Below are positions 58,513 to 64,000 of a DNA stretch of 64,000 bases, one piece after another. The stretch spans positions 96,457 through 160,456 of the forward strand of contig NZ_AQXU01000016.1 in NCBI RefSeq assembly GCF_000376945.1, in the 5' to 3' direction. The position numbers and the translations under genes are program-made. The notes below the pieces were generated by a model that searched no databases, had not been told where the DNA came from, and was given only the letters and a program-made list of their open reading frames with translations. The stretch is from Leeia oryzae DSM 17879 (GTDB lineage: Bacteria > Pseudomonadota > Gammaproteobacteria > Burkholderiales > Leeiaceae). Position 1 is the first letter of the stretch; the number at the start of each line of letters is the position of its first letter.

Positions 58513-58541
58513 AATATACCCCCATAGGGTATATTATTCAA
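58513..58541 (-). promoter_or_regulatory. copA promoter overlapped by CsoR operator
   Basis: On the minus strand TTGAAT (58536-58541) and TATATT (58513-58518) are separated by 17 bases, a good sigma-70 pair. The perfect inverted repeat AATATACCC, CCATA, GGGTATATT (58513-58535) fills the spacer and -10, and matches the ATACCC/GGGTAT core of CsoR operators. Binding would block RNA polymerase directly. Confidence 0.85.
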
Positions 58542-58611
58542 CCCCCTTGCATTCTGCCGGGATTGGCACAAAATTTAATCTGACAGACGCAAGATAAAGG
58601 CGCATTCCTGT

Positions 58612-58620
58612 GCTATACCT
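58612..58620 (+). promoter_or_regulatory. Candidate RpoS-type -10 of prkA operon
   Basis: GCTATACCT resembles the sigma-S extended -10 (KCTATACTTA). There is no TTGACA-like -35, as is common for sigma-S promoters. The predicted leader would be about 85 bases. Confidence 0.4.
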
Positions 58621-58711
58621 CAAATAAGAAATAAAACAGACCACAAGGGAATTTCAACCAGACATGTTTGACTAAGTAACAAGCACTCACGTTTCACACG
58701 AGGAGAACGCC

Positions 58712-60634
58712 ATGGACATCTTCAGCAGTTTTTCCAGCCGGTTTGAACGGACACGGGAAGAAGAATACAGCCTCGAGGAATACCTCGCCCTGTGCAAACA
58801 AGACCCTTTAGCGTACGCCACGGCTGCCGAGCGCATGCTGAAAGCCATCGGCGAACCTGAACTGGTCGATACCCGCAAAGACCATCGCCTCTCCCGTCTG
58901 TTTGCCAACCGTCTGGTTAAACTCTATCCTGCCTTCACCGACTTTTATGGTGCTGAAGACATCATCGAGCAAGTGGTTGCCTACTTCCGGCATGCAGCAC
59001 AAGGCCTGGAAGAACGCAAACAAATCCTCTACCTGCTAGGCCCAGTCGGCGGGGGTAAAAGCTCTATCGCGGAAAAGCTCAAACAGCTGATGGAGCAAGT
59101 CCCCTTCTATGCACTCAAAGGCAGCCCGGTCAATGAGTCTCCCCTCGGGCTCTTCCAGGCAGAAGAAGATGCAGCCATTCTGGAAGAAGACTATGGCATT
59201 CCACGCCGCTACCTGAACAAGATCCTCTCGCCATGGGCGGTCAAACGGCTGCAAGAATTCGGTGGCGATATCCGCCAGTTCAGGGTCGTCAAACGCTATC
59301 CGTCCGTACTGCGTCAGATCGGTATTTCCAAAACCGAACCAGGTGATGAAAACAACCAGGACATTTCCTCTCTGGTCGGCAAGGTCGACATCCGCAAGCT
59401 GGAACACTATTCGCAAGACGATCCGGACGCCTACAGTTACTCTGGCGGGCTGTGCCTGTCCAACCAAGGGCTGATGGAGTTTGTCGAGATGTTCAAAGCC
59501 CCTATCAAGGTGCTGCATCCACTGTTAACCGCCACACAGGAAGGCAACTTCAAAGGCACGGAAGGCTTTGGTGCCATTCCGTTCGACGGCATCATTCTGG
59601 CCCACTCCAATGAGTCAGAATGGAAAATGTTCAAGAACAACAAAAACAACGAGGCCTTCCTCGACCGGATCTATATCGTCAAGGTGCCTTATTGCCTGCG
59701 GGTCTCGGAAGAAGCCAAGATCTACGAAAAACTCATCCGCAATTCATCCCTGGCCAAAGCACCATGCGCCCCCGGCACATTGCAAATGATGGCGCAGTTT
59801 TCTGTGCTGACCCGGCTGAAAGAGCCAGAAAACTCCAGCATCTACAGCAAAATGCAGGTGTACGATGGTGAGAACCTCAAGGACACCGACCCACGTGCAA
59901 AATCCCTGCAAGAGTATCGGGACTTTGCCGGTGTCGATGAAGGCATGACCGGCATCTCCACCCGCTGGGCGTTCAAGGTGCTGTCCAAAGTCTTTAACTA
60001 TGACCATACCGAAGTGGCGGCCAACCCTGTCCACCTGCTCTACGTGCTGGAACGTAACGTCGAACGTGAACAGTTCCCGCCAGAAGTCGAGCAACGCTAT
60101 ATCAGCTTCATCAAAGAGTATCTGGCCTCCAGGTATGTCGAGTTCATCGGCAAAGAAATCCAGACCGCTTACCTGGAAAGCTACTCCGAATACGGCCAGA
60201 ACATTTTCGACCGCTACGTCACCTTTGCGGACTTCTGGATTCAGGATCAGGAATACCGTGATCCGGACACCGGAGAAAGTTTTGATCGCTCGGCCCTGAA
60301 TAACGAACTGGAGAAAATTGAAAAACCGGCAGGGATCAGCAATCCGAAAGACTTCCGTAACGAGATCGTCAATTTCGTCCTGCGCGCACGCGCCAGCAAT
60401 GGCGGCAAAAATCCGCTCTGGACCAGTTACGAAAAACTCCGGGTAGTGATCGAGAAAAAAATGTTCTCCAATACCGAAGACCTGCTGCCGGTCATCAGCT
60501 TCAATGCCAAGGCCAGTGCAGAAGATCAGCGCAAACACGAAAACTTCGTCAACCGCATGGTCGACAAAGGCTACACCGCCAAACAGGTTCGCCTGCTGTG
60601 CGAATGGTACCTTCGTGTAAGGAAATCATCCTGA
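58712..60634 (+). CDS. prkA: PrkA/YeaG family serine protein kinase
   Basis: AAA+-linked Ser/Thr kinase of 640 residues. The AAA domain (about 95-340) has Walker A GPVGGGKSS and a Walker B-like GIILAHSNESEW block, and a C-terminal kinase-like domain follows. It is homologous to E. coli YeaG and Bacillus PrkA, which act in stress, nutrient limitation and sporulation. The full-length opening (FSSFSSRFERTREEEYSLEEYL) is present. GAGGAG precedes the ATG. The order prkA-yeaH-spoVR is conserved in many proteobacteria, suggesting one functional module. Confidence 0.96.
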   Translation: MDIFSSFSSRFERTREEEYSLEEYLALCKQDPLAYATAAERMLKAIGEPELVDTRKDHRLSRLFANRLVKLYPAFTDFYGAEDIIEQVVAYFRHAAQGLEERKQILYLLGPVGGGKSSIAEKLKQLMEQVPFYALKGSPVNESPLGLFQAEEDAAILEEDYGIPRRYLNKILSPWAVKRLQEFGGDIRQFRVVKRYPSVLRQIGISKTEPGDENNQDISSLVGKVDIRKLEHYSQDDPDAYSYSGGLCLSNQGLMEFVEMFKAPIKVLHPLLTATQEGNFKGTEGFGAIPFDGIILAHSNESEWKMFKNNKNNEAFLDRIYIVKVPYCLRVSEEAKIYEKLIRNSSLAKAPCAPGTLQMMAQFSVLTRLKEPENSSIYSKMQVYDGENLKDTDPRAKSLQEYRDFAGVDEGMTGISTRWAFKVLSKVFNYDHTEVAANPVHLLYVLERNVEREQFPPEVEQRYISFIKEYLASRYVEFIGKEIQTAYLESYSEYGQNIFDRYVTFADFWIQDQEYRDPDTGESFDRSALNNELEKIEKPAGISNPKDFRNEIVNFVLRARASNGGKNPLWTSYEKLRVVIEKKMFSNTEDLLPVISFNAKASAEDQRKHENFVNRMVDKGYTAKQVRLLCEWYLRVRKSS

Positions 60635-60669
60635 TAACAAACGACCAGCCTGTTCCAGGAAATAGCAGG

Positions 60670-60690
60670 GGTTGGGCTACCCGCCCAACC
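60670..60690 (+). terminator. Hairpin between prkA and yeaH
   Basis: GGTTGGGC pairs with GCCCAACC around TACCC, in the 83-base gap between the two genes. There is no T run, so it is more likely an mRNA processing or stability element that sets relative expression than a full terminator. Confidence 0.45.
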
Positions 60691-60717
60691 TCCAACTGAT
60701 GGGCAAGGAGAAACAGG

Positions 60718-61989
60718 ATGTCTTATCTGATAGACAGACGCCTGAATGGCAGACACCGCAGTGCGGTCAACCGGGAGCGCTTTCTCCGACGTTACCGCCA
60801 ACAGATTAAAGATGCCGTCAACGATGCCATCAAGGGTCGCAGCATCACTGACATTGATAACGGAGAAAACGTATCCATTCCGGTCAAAGACCTGTCCGAA
60901 CCCACCTTCACGCATGGACATGGAGGGGTTTGGGAGCGTGTGCACCCAGGTAACGAAGAATATATCAAAGGAGACAAGTTCAATCGCCCGCAAGGTGGCA
61001 GCGGTCAAGGCTCAGGCAACAAAGCCAGCAACGAAGGAGAAGGCGAAGACGCATTCCAGTTCCAGCTCAGTCGGGAAGAGTTCCTCAACTTCCTGTTTGA
61101 TGACCTGGCCCTTCCGAATCTGGTGAAAACCCAACTGGCCTCCATGGAAGAGATGAAGCCGGTACGGGCCGGGTTTGCCACGGACGGCACCCCCACCAAC
61201 ATCCATGTGATCCGCTCTCTCAAACAAGCCATGGGCAGACGCCTGACGCTTGGCGGACCATTGCGCAGCCAGCTCCACGAGCTGGAAGCACAACTGGCGG
61301 AAGATCAGGAAAACCCTGAATGCGCGTTAATGGAAGCAGAACAAAAAGGTATCGAGCAGAAAATTCACCTGCTCAAAAAGAAACTGGCACACCTGCCATT
61401 TCTCGACCCGCTCGACCTGCGCTACAGCAATCGCACCATGCAACCCAGACCGAGCAGCAAAGCCGTCATGTTCTGTATCATGGACGTGTCTGGTTCCATG
61501 GATGAATCCCGCAAGGAAATGGCCAAACGGTTCTTCATCCTGCTCTACCTGTTCCTGCAACGGGTGTACGAAAAGATCGAGCTGGTGTTTATCCGCCATC
61601 ACACCCAGGCCACCGAAGTGGACGAGGAAAACTTCTTCCATTCCAGAGAAACCGGCGGCACAGTCGTATCCAGCGCCCTGAAACTGATGCAGCAGATCAT
61701 GGAAGAGCGCTATTCCCAGGCAGAATGGAATATCTATGCCGCCCAAGCCTCAGATGGCGACAACTGGGACAATGACTCCCCAGCCTGCCGGCAACTGCTG
61801 GATGAAAAAATCCTGCCGCTCGTACAGTACTTTGCCTATATCGAAATCACGGATGGACCAGAACAAAATCTCTGGCACGAATACGTCAAACTGACAGAAA
61901 AGCACGCCTTCTTTGCCATGCAAAAAATCCGTGAGCCCGCCGACATTTATCCGGTGTTCAGGAAACTATTTCAGAAAAAGCATGCTTGA
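60718..61989 (+). CDS. yeaH: YeaH/YhbH family protein (DUF444, VWA-like)
   Basis: A 423-residue protein with the YeaH opening SYLIDRRLNGRHRSAVNRERF, a Gly/Ser-rich linker near residue 95, and a von Willebrand A-like domain from about 245 with the metal-site-like MDVSGSMDES, then TGGTVVSSAL. It partners with the PrkA kinase in E. coli stress response. Its molecular activity is unknown. AAGGAG precedes the ATG. Its stop is followed within 14 bases by the spoVR start. Confidence 0.94.
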   Translation: MSYLIDRRLNGRHRSAVNRERFLRRYRQQIKDAVNDAIKGRSITDIDNGENVSIPVKDLSEPTFTHGHGGVWERVHPGNEEYIKGDKFNRPQGGSGQGSGNKASNEGEGEDAFQFQLSREEFLNFLFDDLALPNLVKTQLASMEEMKPVRAGFATDGTPTNIHVIRSLKQAMGRRLTLGGPLRSQLHELEAQLAEDQENPECALMEAEQKGIEQKIHLLKKKLAHLPFLDPLDLRYSNRTMQPRPSSKAVMFCIMDVSGSMDESRKEMAKRFFILLYLFLQRVYEKIELVFIRHHTQATEVDEENFFHSRETGGTVVSSALKLMQQIMEERYSQAEWNIYAAQASDGDNWDNDSPACRQLLDEKILPLVQYFAYIEITDGPEQNLWHEYVKLTEKHAFFAMQKIREPADIYPVFRKLFQKKHA

Positions 61990-62003
61990 TCATGGAGGTG
62001 AGT

Positions 62004-63512
62004 ATGGACACCCAAAAACTCCCGGCACCTTCCGACTGGACTTTCGAGCTGATCGAAGACTACCACCTTGCCATCCGGCAGGTCGCCAAAGACTTCAAAC
62101 TGGATACCTACCCCATCCAGCTTGAGATCATTACATCCGAACAGATGATGGATGCCTACGCATCCGTCGGCATGCCCGTCAACTACCACCACTGGTCATT
62201 CGGCAAACATTTCCTGAGTACGGAAAAATCCTACAAGCGCGGTCAGATGGGGCTGGCTTACGAAATCGTGATCAACTCCAATCCCTGCATCGCCTACCTC
62301 ATGGAAGAAAACACCATGACCATGCAGGCCCTGGTGATTGCCCATGCCGCCTATGGCCATAACTCATTCTTTAAAAACAACTATCTGTTCAAGACCTGGA
62401 CCGATGCCTCATCCATCATCGACTATCTGGTGTATGCCAAAAACTATATTTCCGAGTGCGAACAGCGCCATGGTATTGATGCTGTCGAATACCTGCTGGA
62501 TGCCTGCCACTCACTGATGAACTATGGAGTAGACCGCTATAAACGGCCGCAGAAGCTCTCATTAGCGCAAGAAGCCTCGCGCCAGGCAGACCGTGAAATG
62601 TACCTGCAAACCCAGGTTAATGACCTGTGGCGAACCCTGCCCCGGCAGGCGGCACAAGCACAAGCGCAAGAAGCCGCACGTTTCCCTTCCGAGCCGCAAG
62701 AGAACCTGCTCTACTTCCTGGAAAAGAATGCCCCGCTGCTACAATCATGGCAGCGTGAAATCATTCGCATCGTCCGCAAGCTGGCACAGTACTTCTACCC
62801 CCAGCGCCAGACACAGGTCATGAACGAAGGTTGGGCCACCTTCTGGCATTACACCCTGCTCAATACCCTCTATGATCAAGGACGCCTTGAAGACTCCTTC
62901 ATGATGGAGTTCCTGCAGTCACACACCAACGTGGTCTACCAACCGCCAGTCACCAGCAAATGGTACTCCGGCATTAACCCGTATGCACTCGGGTTTGCCA
63001 TGTACACCGACATCCGCAGAATATGCGAACACCCCACTGACGAAGACAAATACTGGTTCCCTGACTTCGCAGGCAGCGACTGGGTCAAAACCCTCAACTT
63101 TGCTATGCGCAACTTCAAGGACGAGAGTTTTATCGGCCAGTTCCTGTCGCCCAAACTGATGCGAGACTTCCGCATGTTCAGCATTCTGGATGATGATCAG
63201 TCCGACAAGATCGAGGTCAGCGCCATTCATGATGAAAGCGGCTACCGCTACATCCGCAAGACACTGGCAAGCCAATATAATCTATCGGAAAATGAGCCAA
63301 ATATTCAGGTGTGGTCAGTCGATATCAGAGGCGACAGAAGCCTGATGCTTCGCCACCAGCAACACCTGCGTCGCCCGCTGGGTAACGGCAGCCAGCAGAC
63401 GCTACAGCATTTCACCAACCTGTGGGGCTTCCCGGTGCTACTGCAAAGCGTGGACGACACCGGCACCGCCACCATGGAGATCCGGCAACTCCCGCAGGAG
63501 ATCCCTTACTGA
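62004..63512 (+). CDS. spoVR: SpoVR family protein (YcgB-like)
   Basis: A 502-residue SpoVR-like protein. The family segments WSFGKHFLSTEKSYKRGQMGLAYEIVINSNPC, VIAHAAYGHNSFFKNNYLF and MNEGWATFWHY (with a possible metal-binding His) are intact. It is named for a Bacillus spore-cortex gene, but proteobacterial members act in stress. I chose the ATG at 62004 because GGAGG lies five bases upstream. An earlier TTG at 61986 is in frame but lacks a site. It completes the prkA-yeaH-spoVR operon. Confidence 0.95.
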   Translation: MDTQKLPAPSDWTFELIEDYHLAIRQVAKDFKLDTYPIQLEIITSEQMMDAYASVGMPVNYHHWSFGKHFLSTEKSYKRGQMGLAYEIVINSNPCIAYLMEENTMTMQALVIAHAAYGHNSFFKNNYLFKTWTDASSIIDYLVYAKNYISECEQRHGIDAVEYLLDACHSLMNYGVDRYKRPQKLSLAQEASRQADREMYLQTQVNDLWRTLPRQAAQAQAQEAARFPSEPQENLLYFLEKNAPLLQSWQREIIRIVRKLAQYFYPQRQTQVMNEGWATFWHYTLLNTLYDQGRLEDSFMMEFLQSHTNVVYQPPVTSKWYSGINPYALGFAMYTDIRRICEHPTDEDKYWFPDFAGSDWVKTLNFAMRNFKDESFIGQFLSPKLMRDFRMFSILDDDQSDKIEVSAIHDESGYRYIRKTLASQYNLSENEPNIQVWSVDIRGDRSLMLRHQQHLRRPLGNGSQQTLQHFTNLWGFPVLLQSVDDTGTATMEIRQLPQEIPY

Positions 63513-63720
63513 ATAGCGAAGCCCCATCCCCACTCCTCGCCCCCGAGGCCTTCGCCGCCTGGGCGCGTCAGGCCCTGGTCGCACTCGCATGAGTCAGTTG
63601 ACAGGGGGATGTGTATCAGGCGCGCAATGACAGCAGTCTGAATGGCAGGAAGTGTTTGTGGAGGGTTTGCGGTCTTCCACTCGGAATTTTTGGCTCGGTG
63701 TTTTCTCTTCCCCAAACGTA
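63513..63720. other. Region between spoVR and the rRNA terminator
   Basis: About 200 bases without a clear gene. The first 80 bases are GC-richer and read as an in-frame stretch of 27 sense codons (63509-63589, stop 63590-63592) that could be the 5' relic of a gene. No other structure is visible. Confidence 0.4.
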
Positions 63721-63750
63721 AAAAGCCCCTGATCGTCAGATCAGGGGCTT
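63721..63750 (-). terminator. Terminator of the ribosomal RNA operon
   Basis: On the minus strand AAGCCCCTGATC, loop TGAC and GATCAGGGGCTTTT form a strong hairpin with a T run, starting about 10 bases after the 5S rRNA 3' end. Confidence 0.85.
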
Positions 63751-63760
63751 CCTGTGGGGT

Positions 63761-63875
63761 GCCCGGCAGTGTCCTACTTTCACAAGCGCAATGCTCACTA
63801 TCATCGGCGCTACGTCGTTTCACGGTCCTGTTCGAAATGGGAAGGCGTGGGTCCAACGCGCTATGGCTGCCAAGC
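63761..63875 (-). rRNA. rrf: 5S ribosomal RNA
   Basis: About 115 bases. Read on the minus strand, it contains the conserved core CCGAACA-like loop (TTCGAACAGG), GTGAAACGACGTAGCGCCGATG and GTAGGACACTGCC, matching bacterial 5S rRNA. The ends pair (GCTTGGC with GCCGGGC) to give helix I. Ends are placed by this pairing and may be off by one or two bases. The 23S rRNA would lie to the right, beyond the window. Confidence 0.95.
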
Positions 63876-64000
63876 GTAACTTGTCACGCAGCAAGTGATC
63901 TTCATCACTCACCACTAAAAACGGAAGAAGTAATTCTTTTCAGGTCTAAATTATATCCACTTCACACAGCGTCAACCAACAACCGCAATATCCACGGTTA

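Noticed and set aside
58563..58580. Sigma-54 promoter before prkA
   Set aside because: TTGGCAC fits a -24 element, but the GC of the -12 element is absent at the required distance.
63506..63856. A 116-codon minus-strand frame before the window end
   Set aside because: It overlaps the 5S rRNA gene and its terminator and has no ribosome-binding site.

Overview
This window reads as a contiguous piece of a betaproteobacterial chromosome, most probably from the order Neisseriales (Chromobacteriaceae-like). That placement is inferred from protein resemblance, the pairing of dapA with bamC, the acs/actP/DUF294/exonuclease neighbourhood and the moderate GC content. It was not tested by a search. Gene density is high. 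I see no insertion sequence, prophage, CRISPR array or tRNA. The left edge cuts into a PAS-PAS-GGDEF gene. The right edge lies just past a 5S rRNA gene on the minus strand, so a ribosomal RNA operon enters from the right.

Layout from left to right. Bases 1-8000: a partial diguanylate cyclase, a YaiI-type protein and the ABC-F ATPase YbiT (minus), then dapA, bamC, a metallo-beta-lactamase-fold hydrolase and ubiD (plus). Bases 8200-13200: a small Ala-Ser-Glu repeat lipoprotein, a hypothetical protein with the ribosomal oxygenase RoxA, slyD, and a methyltransferase / [2Fe-2S] protein / nadC operon. Bases 13300-19500: clpB converging on clpS-clpA, with a possible 37-residue membrane protein between them, then a cold-shock gene. 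Bases 19600-27700: icd, rluE, nudJ, a predicted periplasmic Cys-His-Asp protein, mnmA, aceK, a YecA-type protein, yggL and trmO. Bases 27800-32600: grpE, dnaK, dnaJ and truC. Bases 32900-42700: acs, actP, a DUF485 gene, a DEDDh exonuclease, a cNMP/CBS/DUF294 protein, then a LysR regulator with an alpha/beta hydrolase. Bases 42700-49100: metE, metR, a chemoreceptor, folA and a small membrane protein. Bases 49100-55400: a PAP2 phosphatase, an LTA-synthase-like sulfatase-fold enzyme, mnmC and metY. Bases 55500-63900: the copper operon copA-copZ-csoR, the stress operon prkA-yeaH-spoVR and the 5S rRNA.

Several functional themes recur. Protein quality control is concentrated here (ClpB, ClpA/ClpS, GrpE/DnaK/DnaJ, SlyD). 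clpB, grpE and dnaK each carry a recognisable sigma-32-type promoter with the same 14-base gap. Acetate and glyoxylate-shunt control is represented by icd, its kinase/phosphatase aceK, acs and actP. tRNA and rRNA modification is represented by mnmA, mnmC, truC, rluE and trmO. Methionine synthesis is represented by metE, metR and metY. The copper operon has a near-textbook CsoR operator lying inside its promoter.

No obvious new multi-gene defence or mobile system is visible. The most unusual items are the following: a repeat lipoprotein whose repeat encodes the same peptide on both strands; the candidate small membrane protein between clpB and clpA; a DUF294 protein with a degraded nucleotidyltransferase motif coupled to an exonuclease; an ActP with a coiled-coil insertion; a 140-base overlap of rluE with nudJ; and structured leader-like sequence upstream of icd.
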